DNA from: Nitrosovibrio sp. Nv4
GTDB taxonomy: Bacteria; Pseudomonadota; Gammaproteobacteria; Burkholderiales; SG8-39
Assembly: GCA_945906765.1 (NCBI GenBank)
Contig: CAMDRF010000028.1
Span: 1-33,955, forward strand
Reading direction: 5' to 3'
Length of the DNA stretch: 33,955 nt
In this document: positions 1 to 7,460 of the stretch, in pieces
Layout: each line of letters opens with the position of its first letter
How positions within the stretch are numbered: the first letter of the stretch is position 1
Notes under the pieces: model-generated
Told to the model about the DNA's origin: nothing
The model's input: the letters and a program-made list of their open reading frames with translations, nothing else
Databases searched by the model: none
Program-made: the position numbers and the translations under genes

Positions 1-1195
1 TTGCTGTTTCGCGGTTACCCGGAAGATTCAGAACCGTCGCAATCGTCAGGATCGCCGTGACCACCACGGTATAGAACACCATCGACGGCCGGCCGCCGTC
101 CAGCAGCCAGCCGAAATAGACCGGCGTCACCATCGAGCCGACGTCCAGCCCGGAGTAGACGAAGCCGTAGACCTTGCCGGTGGAACCCGCCGGGGTGGTT
201 GCGCGCACGATCAGGTCGCGTGACGGGCCGGTCACGCCGGTGGCGAACCCTGTCGCCGCGCACAACAGCGGCAGAAATGCCGGGGCGAACCAGGTCGAGG
301 CGATCGTGAACATCAGCAGCGCGCTGACGGCCATCCCGCCGACCGCGACGATATCGTGGCGCGAGGTGCGCACCGCGACAAAACCGCCGGCGAGGATCCC
401 CGCCGCGCCGCCCAGCAAGTAGGCAGTCAACGCCGTCGAGGCAAGCACCGCGCTCACGCCGTATAGCGCCATGAAGGTGACCACGCCGAAGTTCTGCGTC
501 GCGATGAAAGCGACCGAAGCGAGGATGAAGTAGCCGAAGCACATCAGCACCGGCAGTGACGCGAGGATCCTGAAATCCGCCCTCAGCCCGCCCTGGGCGC
601 CGGCAGCGCGCCGGTCGGCCGGCTCGACGTGAATCGCGTCCCGCAACAGCGCGAGCACCACGATCACCACCGCCCCCAGCGCCGCCGCGCCGAGCAAGGC
701 GCCGCGCCAGCCCGCCGCCGCGGCCATGGTGATGCCATAGAGCGGCGCCAGCGCGTATCCCAGGTAGCCGGCGATGCCATGGCCGCTGAAGGCGTAGCCC
801 AGCCGGTCCCGGTGCACGCGCGCGTTCAGGATCGAGAAATCGCAGGGATGGAACACGCTGTTGCCGATGCCGCCCACCACCGCCGCCGCGACCAGCACCG
901 CATAGTTGTGCGCGAGCCCTGCGATCAGCGCACCCGCGGTGCTCAGGATGAGGCCGAGGAACAGCACGCGCCGCGCGCCATAGCGGTCCACCGCGAACCC
1001 GGCGGCCGTCTGGCAGATGCCGCTCACCACGTAGTACAGGGCCACCGTGCCGCCCAGCGCGACATAGGAGACCCCGAGGTCCTCCTTGATCAGCGGGAAC
1101 ACCACCGCCGTGGCGATCTGGAAGAAATGCGAAATCCCGTGCGCCAGCGCGACCAGGCTGATGGTCCGCAGGTCTGTCTTAAGGGTTTGTTCCAA
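1..1195 (-). CDS. MFS transporter, 3' part cut by window edge
   Basis: An open frame of 398 codons runs off the left edge of the window. It encodes a very hydrophobic protein with the major facilitator layout. An N-terminal helix beginning LVALAHGISHFF is followed by a helix and a DRYGARR loop, the canonical MFS loop 2-3 motif (G-x-x-x-D-R-x-G-R-R). Repeated helices continue to the edge. The only usable start is TTG at 1195, because an in-frame stop lies four codons upstream. This start sits inside the last codons of the alpha/beta hydrolase, so translation is probably coupled to it. The substrate cannot be read from sequence; a small organic acid or metabolite is usual for such neighbours. 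Identity as an MFS carrier is solid, the start codon less so. Confidence 0.85.
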   Translation of the reverse strand, partial: MEQTLKTDLRTISLVALAHGISHFFQIATAVVFPLIKEDLGVSYVALGGTVALYYVVSGICQTAAGFAVDRYGARRVLFLGLILSTAGALIAGLAHNYAVLVAAAVVGGIGNSVFHPCDFSILNARVHRDRLGYAFSGHGIAGYLGYALAPLYGITMAAAAGWRGALLGAAALGAVVIVVLALLRDAIHVEPADRRAAGAQGGLRADFRILASLPVLMCFGYFILASVAFIATQNFGVVTFMALYGVSAVLASTALTAYLLGGAAGILAGGFVAVRTSRHDIVAVGGMAVSALLMFTIASTWFAPAFLPLLCAATGFATGVTGPSRDLIVRATTPAGSTGKVYGFVYSGLDVGSMVTPVYFGWLLDGGRPSMVFYTVVVTAILTIATVLNLPGNRETA

Positions 1196-1955
1196 TGATT
1201 TTCTTTATGAAGCCTGAAACAGAATGCAAAACCTTCTCGGGTTGATCCTGATGCGGCGAATGGCCGCAATCGGGCAGCCGCAACAACTCGCACGGCCCGC
1301 CCACCTGGCGCTTGATCGCCTCCAGCTGCGCCATGCTGCCGTACTCATCGCCTTCTCCCTGGACCGCCAGCACCGGGCACTTGATCCGCGGCAGGTACTC
1401 CTCGATGTTCCAGCTGCGGAACGCGGGATCCAGCCAGGCGTCGGCCCAGAGATGGAAGGTCTTGCGTGCGTCCCGATGGTACTTGCCCAACCGCCGCGGC
1501 AGGTCGGTTGTTTCGAATTGCTTCGATGCCTTTTCTATCGAATTCACGCAAATATCTTCAATGAAGACATGCGGCGCCATGACCGCCACGCCCCGCACCA
1601 GGTAAGTCCCCGCATGGATCAGGGCGATCGAAGCGCCGTCGGAATGGCCGATGAGGATGGGATTTTCTATTTCAAGGTTCTCCAGCAGTTCCGGCAGCTC
1701 GTTCAATGCCCCGTCGTGCATGAAGTCCACGCCGACCCGCGGTTCGCGCAGCACGTCTGAATTGCCGTAACCGTAGCGGTCGTAGACCAGCGCGCGGCAG
1801 CCGCTGGCGTGCGCCACCTTTTCAGGAAAATCGCGCCACTGGCGGATCGAACCCAGTCCCTCATGCAGGAAAACCAGCGTCGGCCCGGATCCTTCGATCC
1901 AGGCGTACTCCAGCGTGTGGCCGGCGGCGGTGATTCGCGCGGATTTGTACGACAT
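1179..1955 (-). CDS. alpha/beta hydrolase
   Basis: A 258-residue cytosolic protein with the alpha/beta-hydrolase fold and no signal peptide. The oxyanion segment is FLHEGLGS (about 29-36). The nucleophile elbow is GHSDG with Ser105. The acid is probably Asp203 in GEGDEYG and the base His232 in GHSPH, so the triad looks complete. Length matches the family. The natural ester, lactone or C-C substrate cannot be told. The gene overlaps the start of the downstream MFS gene by 17 bases, which suggests import and hydrolysis of one compound. Upstream, TAATCT ends exactly 6 nt before ATG with no Shine-Dalgarno, so the transcript may be leaderless. Confidence 0.9.
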   Translation of the reverse strand: MSYKSARITAAGHTLEYAWIEGSGPTLVFLHEGLGSIRQWRDFPEKVAHASGCRALVYDRYGYGNSDVLREPRVGVDFMHDGALNELPELLENLEIENPILIGHSDGASIALIHAGTYLVRGVAVMAPHVFIEDICVNSIEKASKQFETTDLPRRLGKYHRDARKTFHLWADAWLDPAFRSWNIEEYLPRIKCPVLAVQGEGDEYGSMAQLEAIKRQVGGPCELLRLPDCGHSPHQDQPEKVLHSVSGFIKKIIGTNP

Positions 1956-1961
1956 AAATCC

Positions 1962-1971
1962 AGATTAGCAT
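1962..1971. promoter_or_regulatory. overlapping divergent -10 elements
   Basis: On the minus strand TAATCT (1962-1967) lies 6 nt before the ATG of the hydrolase at 1955. On the plus strand TAGCAT (1966-1971) lies 5 nt before the ATG at 1977 of an EamA stub. The two hexamers overlap by two bases, so only one polymerase could occupy the site at a time. Both fit leaderless transcription. No convincing -35 box was seen on either side. Confidence 0.45.
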
Positions 1972-1976
1972 GTGCC

Positions 1977-2063
1977 ATGCGTGCGACAGCGTGGCTGGTT
2001 CTCCTTGCGACGCTCCTGTTGTGGTCGGGCAACTGGATCGTCGCGCGCGCAGTGCGCGACTAG
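1977..2063 (+). pseudogene. EamA/DMT transporter, N-terminal stub (28 aa)
   Basis: An ORF of 28 codons whose product begins MRATAWLVLLATLLLWSGNW and ends in ARAVRD before a TAG. The segment LLLWSGNWIVAR is typical of the first membrane helix of EamA (drug/metabolite) exporters, which are about 300 residues long. Everything after the first helix is missing: the stop falls on the last codons of the lipocalin-like gene coming the other way. It keeps its own start codon and a -10-like TAGCAT, so a one-helix peptide could still be made. I read it as a deletion remnant. It is distinct from the intact EamA gene near 25.1 kb. Confidence 0.65.
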
Positions 2064-3040
2064 AGCTTCATCGGCCGCCAGTAGCCGGTAAGTTCGAGAT
2101 AGCCCTGCCCGACCTGCTTCTTTCCTTGCAATGCGCGTACCGCTCCCTCCCAGTAAATGGTTCCCGTGCTGGCGCGGGCATCCAGTTCCTGATCGTCCAT
2201 GAGCGGCTCGAGGAGATACTCCTTTGCCTTCGCTTTTACCAGTATTGAAACCGGATAGATCGTGCCGGTCCGCGGAGAAGTCCAGGTACGCAGAGGCTGG
2301 AAACTAATTCCGTCGGGAGCGAAAGCAATGCTGCCGTCCTTGCCGCGCATGCGGAAGGCCATCAACGCCCCGCCGTCGTCCAGGTTGATGCCGCACCAGT
2401 CCCAGCCCGTCGCGCCGGCCGCCATGTACTGGCTGGACCACTCATGGTCCAGCCAGGCCATGCCGGTGACGCGGGAGCCGTTGGCGGCGCCGCTCACCTT
2501 GAGGTGGGGGCGGCTGTAGTAATAGCTCGCTTCCTCGGCGCCGTGGCCCTTGCGGCTGAAGCCCGCGTTTCCCTGTAGCAAGGGCTGATCCTTCGCCTCG
2601 AATTGCAGGTCGAGGGAAAAATCGCGCGCGGTTATTTTTGTCGAATAGGTATTTTCGGACAGGGCCAGGGACCAGTCGTCCACCCAGACCCTGGTCGTGC
2701 CCTGCCTGCTCCCCGCCAGGTTCAGCGCGACGCGCGCGGCACGCTCGTCGTGGCGCAGACGGCCGTGGCGCGGATCGGACAGCGCGGCGTGCGCCAGGAT
2801 CAGTTGCCGAGTTGTGAATGCACTGGGGTTCGAATTTTCTATGTTTAATTTTGTTCTAAAAAAAGTAATTTGAAATCCCAAGTCCTCGCCGCGCGCCGTT
2901 TTCAGCCAGCCCGTGACATACCACCACTCCTGCCGGTAATCCGGGTGCGCGCCATGGTCACGGGGAAATTCGAAGCGATGGCCCGGCGTTACGATCGGAA
3001 AAACCAGCCCGGCCGCGAGAAATTGCCTGCGGTTCACCAA
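2060..3040 (-). CDS. lipocalin-like secreted protein (CrtC/AttH family)
   Basis: A 326-residue protein of the carotenoid 1,2-hydratase / AttH lipocalin-like family (predicted secreted hydrolase, COG5621 type). The N-terminus NRRQFLAAGLVF is a short Tat-like signal (RRxFL). The family hallmarks follow: FPRDHGAHP, then EWWYVTGWL (about 38-46), a YYYSRPHL strand with the conserved WLDHEWSS motif, WDWCGINLDDG, and a C-terminal GYLELTGY. It follows the FtsX-type permease with a 7-base overlap, a pairing common in proteobacteria. It probably acts in the periplasm or envelope with that permease. No enzymatic activity should be assumed from the CrtC name. Confidence 0.85.
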   Translation of the reverse strand: MVNRRQFLAAGLVFPIVTPGHRFEFPRDHGAHPDYRQEWWYVTGWLKTARGEDLGFQITFFRTKLNIENSNPSAFTTRQLILAHAALSDPRHGRLRHDERAARVALNLAGSRQGTTRVWVDDWSLALSENTYSTKITARDFSLDLQFEAKDQPLLQGNAGFSRKGHGAEEASYYYSRPHLKVSGAANGSRVTGMAWLDHEWSSQYMAAGATGWDWCGINLDDGGALMAFRMRGKDGSIAFAPDGISFQPLRTWTSPRTGTIYPVSILVKAKAKEYLLEPLMDDQELDARASTGTIYWEGAVRALQGKKQVGQGYLELTGYWRPMKL

Positions 3041-5499
3041 TCCTCCCGCACCGCGCGCACCGGGCCGATGCCCGTGGCCTCACGCCCGGAAAATACAGCC
3101 GTGAGGGAAGAAAGCGCAATCAACAACAGGGACAAGCCAAGCAGCAAACCGTACGGCGGGTGCAGGTCCATGCTCCAGTTGAACGACTGCCGGTTGACGA
3201 CATGGATCAGGATCAGGCTGATCGCGCCACCCAGCACCAGGCCGGCGCCGACGCCCAGCAGCGCCAGCAGCCCGCCTTCGGCGGCAAGCATGGCGCCGAT
3301 CTGCCGGCGCGTCATGCCGAGGTGGCGCAGTACGCCGAATTCGCGCCGCCGCGCGAGCACGATCGCAGCGACGCTAGAAGACAGGCCGAACAGCCCCACG
3401 ATCACCGCCACCGCCTCCAGCGCGTAGGTCACCGCGAAGCTACGGTCGAAAATCGCGAGCGACGCTTTGCGGATCTCGCCGGGCCCGGAGATTTCCAGCA
3501 AGCGGCCGCCGGGCAGCGCCTGGAGCGCCTGCGTCGCCGCGGCGATGCTCGCGTCGGGCTTGAGCCAGAGCGCGGCGTCGTTGGCGCGCCGGTCGCCCGA
3601 CAATGCGGCGTAGGTACTGCGCTCGATGACGATCGCGCCGTGCTGGCGCGCATAGTCGCGCCAGATGCCGGCCACGACGAATTTGAATTGTTTGTTGGCT
3701 ATCGGAATTTGAATCTCCTTGCCGGGATGGAATCCATACAGATCCGCGACAGCTTCGGAAATCCAGACTGCCGGCGGATCGCCTTCCTTGCGCTCGTAGG
3801 CCTTGCCGACCAGCGGGAAATGCAGTCCCGCCCCGTCCCTCGCGATCAACGACACCGCCGGCCTCGACGGGTCCAGCGTGATGCGGGTACTGCGCAGGAA
3901 CACGACCCGCTCCACTTCCGGCAAGGCCCGCACCTGCGCCTCCAGCGCCGGATCGAGCCACGCAGTTTCGCCGACGTGGCTGGTGCGGAAATAAAGCTCG
4001 GCGGGCAGCACGGCGCCCAGCCAGTCATCCACCGAACTGCGGAACGAAGCCACCATGATCGCCATCGCCACCATCAGCAAAAAGCTCGCGACGATCGCCG
4101 CCAGGCTCACCATCGCCTGGCCCGGCGCGCCGCGCAACTGGGACAGGGCAAGCGTGTAAGGAATATTTTTATTCGGCCCCAGTTTCTCGAATACAAGCGT
4201 GGAAAAAAATGGCATGAGGAAAATTCCACCCAACAGCAGGCAGGCAATTGCCGCATAGCCCGCGACCGGAATTCCATTCAATGGCTTTAACGGAATCAAA
4301 ACGAGGGCAAGAAAAATACACAGCACCCCCGGCCACACGGTCACCGCACGCCCGAACATGCGTTGCTCGTCGCCCGCCTTGAGCGCCTGCGCGGGCGCGG
4401 CGCGCGCCGCATCGAGCGCCGGCAGCAGCGCGCCGGCCAGCGCCACGGCGATGCCGCCGAGCAGGAACGCCGCGCTACCCACCAGGGGAAATTCGACCTG
4501 CGGCGCCACGCCGCGGAAGAATCCAGCACCCAAATCCGCCACGCCGGCGTTGGTTGCCGCCACTGCGATGGCGTAGCCGATGGCGATGCCCAGGATGCCG
4601 CCCAATGCCCCCAGCACCGCCGCCTCGACGAGAACCAGCCGCATCACGCCGCCTCGCTCGAGCCCGAGGACCCGCAGCAGCGCGTGCTCCTGCCGCCGGC
4701 GCGCGACTTCCAGCGCCTGCGCCGAGAACACGAGGAAGCCGCCGGTGAAGAGCGCGACCAGCGCCAGCACGTTGAGGTTCACGCGGTAGGCGCGCGACAG
4801 GTTGGCGCCCGACTCCTCGACCGCATCGAGGGACGAGACGTACGTGCCCGGCGGCAGCATCTCGGCGATCGTCCGCTGCATCGCCTCGCGATCGATGCCC
4901 GGCTCGAGGCGCAGGTCGACGCGGTTCAGTTCGCCGAGGCGCCCCAGGCGCCACTGCGCGGTCGCGATATCGGTCAGCGCCACAATGCCTCGCAGGCTCG
5001 ACGCCGGGAGCACCCCGGCAATATCGAGTTCGACCTTCGACAGTCCGGAGATGATGCCGAGTTTTTTATTCCCGGAATTCTCGAAACCTGAAGAAACGAA
5101 AACCACATCCGGTTTCAACAGCGCCAATCTCCTCGCGGGATCATCCGCGAACAACGCCGGCTGCAAGAGCGCCGCGCGCAAAGGATCGATGCCGATGAGC
5201 CGGATGGTCTGCCCGCCGCCTTCCATCCCGGTTTCCACTTCCAGCATCGGGCTCGCCACGGCGACACCGGGCAGGCGCGCAAGCCGTGCATAGAGTTCCT
5301 CAGGAAACCCGGCGCGGCCGCCACGGACTTCGAGGTCGGCCTCGCCCGCCAGCGCGCGCACGCCCGCCGCCAGCTCGTTCACCGCGGCGCGGTTGATCAG
5401 GTGCACGGCGAATCCCAGGGCTACGCCGAGCGCGATGGCGAACATGGAGAGCAGCGCGCGACCGTCAGCGTGGCGCAACAGGAGGCTAAGCCGGAACAT
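3034..5499 (-). CDS. FtsX-type ABC transporter permease
   Basis: An 821-residue inner-membrane permease with two FtsX/MacB units. Each has a large extracytoplasmic region and a carboxy-side helix block. The N-terminal helix is ALLSMFAIALGVALGF. The first core helices lie near residues 250-400 (LALVALFTGGFLVFSA, then ARRRQEHALLRVLGL). The second set is near 680-810, with LARRREFGVLRHLGMTRRQI as the coupling loop. I chose ATG 5499, preceded by a GGCGGGG stretch, over an upstream ATG because homology starts there; it overlaps the dioxygenase stop by 14 bases. Such permeases normally follow a LolD-like ATPase. None is present here, and the gene upstream is a dioxygenase. Confidence 0.88.
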   Translation of the reverse strand: MFRLSLLLRHADGRALLSMFAIALGVALGFAVHLINRAAVNELAAGVRALAGEADLEVRGGRAGFPEELYARLARLPGVAVASPMLEVETGMEGGGQTIRLIGIDPLRAALLQPALFADDPARRLALLKPDVVFVSSGFENSGNKKLGIISGLSKVELDIAGVLPASSLRGIVALTDIATAQWRLGRLGELNRVDLRLEPGIDREAMQRTIAEMLPPGTYVSSLDAVEESGANLSRAYRVNLNVLALVALFTGGFLVFSAQALEVARRRQEHALLRVLGLERGGVMRLVLVEAAVLGALGGILGIAIGYAIAVAATNAGVADLGAGFFRGVAPQVEFPLVGSAAFLLGGIAVALAGALLPALDAARAAPAQALKAGDEQRMFGRAVTVWPGVLCIFLALVLIPLKPLNGIPVAGYAAIACLLLGGIFLMPFFSTLVFEKLGPNKNIPYTLALSQLRGAPGQAMVSLAAIVASFLLMVAMAIMVASFRSSVDDWLGAVLPAELYFRTSHVGETAWLDPALEAQVRALPEVERVVFLRSTRITLDPSRPAVSLIARDGAGLHFPLVGKAYERKEGDPPAVWISEAVADLYGFHPGKEIQIPIANKQFKFVVAGIWRDYARQHGAIVIERSTYAALSGDRRANDAALWLKPDASIAAATQALQALPGGRLLEISGPGEIRKASLAIFDRSFAVTYALEAVAVIVGLFGLSSSVAAIVLARRREFGVLRHLGMTRRQIGAMLAAEGGLLALLGVGAGLVLGGAISLILIHVVNRQSFNWSMDLHPPYGLLLGLSLLLIALSSLTAVFSGREATGIGPVRAVREDW

Positions 5500-6307
5500 C
5501 CCCCGCCAGCGTAATGCGGTGCATGACGCGCCGGTAGCCGTGGTAATCGTTGACCGGGTTGTGCTGCGCGCAGCGGTTGTCCCACAGCGCGATCGAGCCC
5601 GGCTGCCAGGAAAAGCGGCAGGTAAATTCAGGTTTTGCCTGCCAATCAAATAAAAAGCGCAAAAGAGGCGCGCTCTCCGCCTCGCTCCAGCCGGCGAAGC
5701 GCACGCTGTGGCCCGAATTCACGTACAGCGCTTTGCGCCCCGTTTCCGGGTGCGTGCGAACCACGGGATGCTCGGTGGAATAATTTTTGGAATCTTTTCC
5801 GGAAGATTTGATTACATCTTCCCGTGTCTTCGACGCATCGGCCTTGGTCGAAGAATTGACTGCTTTCAGACTTTCCAGGAGTTTTTTCAAACCGGGCGAA
5901 AGGGAATTAAAAGCAAGATACATGTTGGCAAACAGCGTATCGCCGCCGAACGGCGGCACTTCGCGCGCGAGCAGCATCGAGGCCATCGGCGGGCGCTCGA
6001 GGTAGGCCGTGTCGGAATGCCAGATGCCGCCGAAGGCGACGCGCTCGTGCTCGAGCTTCTTCACTTCGATGATCTTCGGGAAGCCTTCCAGGCCCTTCAA
6101 GAACGGGTACTCGACCGGCTCGCCGAAGCGCTCGGCGAACGACAGGTACTGTGTTTCGTTCAATTTCTGGTCTTTGAAAAAAATGACCAGATGTTCCAGC
6201 CAGAGGCGCTTGATTTCCCCGAAATCCACGCTGGACAGCGGCCTCGCCAGATCGACGCCGGAGATCTCCGCGCCCAGCGCACCGGAACTGCGCCGCGCTT
6301 CGATCAC
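5486..6307 (-). CDS. TauD/TfdA-family Fe(II)/2-oxoglutarate dioxygenase
   Basis: A 273-residue cytosolic non-heme iron oxygenase. The facial triad is visible: His97 and Asp99 in WHSDT, and His249 after WDNRCAQ. The 2-oxoglutarate-binding arginine is R260 or R264 in RRVMHR. The opening, SGALGAEISGVDLARPL, is the family N-terminus, so the GTG at 6307 is a natural start. Family members hydroxylate taurine, alkyl sulfates, phenoxyacetates and similar compounds; the substrate here is unknown. The GTG overlaps the TGA of a kinase-like stub (GTGA). Residues 145-175 are lysine- and serine-rich and encoded by AT-rich codons unlike the rest of the gene. Confidence 0.9.
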   Translation of the reverse strand: MIEARRSSGALGAEISGVDLARPLSSVDFGEIKRLWLEHLVIFFKDQKLNETQYLSFAERFGEPVEYPFLKGLEGFPKIIEVKKLEHERVAFGGIWHSDTAYLERPPMASMLLAREVPPFGGDTLFANMYLAFNSLSPGLKKLLESLKAVNSSTKADASKTREDVIKSSGKDSKNYSTEHPVVRTHPETGRKALYVNSGHSVRFAGWSEAESAPLLRFLFDWQAKPEFTCRFSWQPGSIALWDNRCAQHNPVNDYHGYRRVMHRITLAGDVPA

Positions 6308-6450
6308 CCGTCGCCGCGCATGCGCACGCGGCTGGCGAGGTGGTCGATGATCTCGTGGTGCCGGATCTTCATGCCGAGCGCTTCCTCCAAGCCCAGCGCG
6401 ACATCCTTGCCCAGCGAGCCCATTTCCCGGTTCATGGCGATAAGCGGCAT
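6304..6450 (-). pseudogene. cytidylate-kinase-like protein, N-terminal stub (48 aa)
   Basis: A 48-codon ORF beginning MPLIAMNREMGSLGKDVALG, with a following HHEIIDHLASRV segment. This matches the first beta strand, P-loop region and next helix of the cytidylate-kinase-like family, whose members are about 200 residues or more. The remainder is gone: the ORF stops in a GTGA overlap with the dioxygenase. It has the strongest Shine-Dalgarno in this part of the window (GGGGAGGA, 6456-6463), so it is probably translated and may couple ribosomes into the dioxygenase. It is either a deletion remnant or a stub recruited as a leader. Kinase activity is not possible without the lid and NMP-binding parts. 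Confidence 0.65.
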
Positions 6451-6483
6451 GGCGATCCTCCCCGTTTCGATTCTAGCCCTTCC

Positions 6484-7440
6484 TCAGTCGGCCTTGGCGC
6501 CCGCGTCCTTGACCACTTTTGTCCAGCGCTGCAGCTCGGAGCGGATGTACGCGGCGTACTGCTCGGAGGTTCCGCCGAGCGGTTCGCTGCCGCCGAGGGC
6601 GAGTTTCTGGCGCAGGTCTGGATTTTGCACCGCGCGGTTGATCTCGGCATTCAGCTTCACGACGATTTCCTTCGGCGTCGCCACGGGCACCACGATGCCC
6701 TGCCAGGCGCTCATCTCGAAACCGGGCAGGTTCGCGGCCTCTTCCAGCGTCGGCACCTCCGGCAGCACCGCGAGGCGGCGCTGCACCGCGACCGCGAGCG
6801 GCCGCAGGCGGTTGTCGCGCGCGTAGGGCAGCACCGTGCTGATGGTGTCGATCATCATCTGCGTCTGCCCGCCCACCACGTCAACGAGCGCCGGGGCGCT
6901 GCCCTTGTAAGGGATGTGCTGCATCTTCAATCCCATCTGCGAAGCGAACAGCGCGCCCGAGAGATGCGTGATGGTGCCCGAGCCGGACGAGGCGTAATTG
7001 AGTTTTCCCGGGTTCGCCCTGGCGTAGGCGATGAACTCCTGCAGGTTCTTCGCCGGCACGCCCGGATGGATCGCGAGCACCAGCGGCACGGTGGCGGTGA
7101 GCGCCACCGGCGCGAAGTCCTTCACCGGGTCGAACGGCACGCTCGACTGGAGGGCCGGGGCGATGGTGATCGCGGAAGTGTTGTAGAAGATCGTCGTCCC
7201 GTCGGGCGCGGCCTTCGCCGCCTCCGCCGCGGCGATGTTGCCGCCGGCGCCGGGGCGGTTCTCCACCACGAACGTCTGCCCGGTCTGCTCCGTGAGCTTC
7301 TGCGCGAACAGGCGCGCGTTGATGTCGGTCGGCCCGCCCGGCGGGAAGGCGAGCAGCATGCGCACCGGCTTCGTTGGGTAGCCCTGTCCGAGGATCGGGC
7401 CTGAAATGAAAAGCGCGAGCAAAGCGGCGAGGAGTTTCAT
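6484..7440 (-). CDS. tripartite tricarboxylate transporter receptor (TctC/Bug)
   Basis: A 318-residue periplasmic solute receptor. The start at 7440 gives a signal peptide MKLLAALLALFISGPILGQG with cleavage likely after LGQ. The mature protein opens with YPTKPVRMLLAFPPGGPTD, the Bug hallmark. Later it has VENRPGAGGNIAA, KDFAPVALTA and the helix around GTITHLSGALFASQ. Bug receptors bind carboxylates and amino acids for TctAB permeases. No TctA or TctB is nearby, which is usual for the many orphan Bug proteins of Burkholderiales. It lies 20 bases after the amidohydrolase, but TATACT ends 6 nt before its ATG, so it may have its own leaderless promoter. Confidence 0.92.
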   Translation of the reverse strand: MKLLAALLALFISGPILGQGYPTKPVRMLLAFPPGGPTDINARLFAQKLTEQTGQTFVVENRPGAGGNIAAAEAAKAAPDGTTIFYNTSAITIAPALQSSVPFDPVKDFAPVALTATVPLVLAIHPGVPAKNLQEFIAYARANPGKLNYASSGSGTITHLSGALFASQMGLKMQHIPYKGSAPALVDVVGGQTQMMIDTISTVLPYARDNRLRPLAVAVQRRLAVLPEVPTLEEAANLPGFEMSAWQGIVVPVATPKEIVVKLNAEINRAVQNPDLRQKLALGGSEPLGGTSEQYAAYIRSELQRWTKVVKDAGAKAD

Positions 7441-7446
7441 GCGTGC

Positions 7447-7452
7447 AGTATA
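7447..7452 (-). promoter_or_regulatory. -10 element of the TctC receptor gene
   Basis: TATACT on the minus strand, separated by GCACGC (6 nt) from the ATG at 7440. It matches five of six bases of the sigma-70 consensus, at the spacing expected when transcription starts at or beside the start codon. No clear -35 box or Shine-Dalgarno was seen. Confidence 0.5.
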
Positions 7453-7460
7453 GCCAGTGC

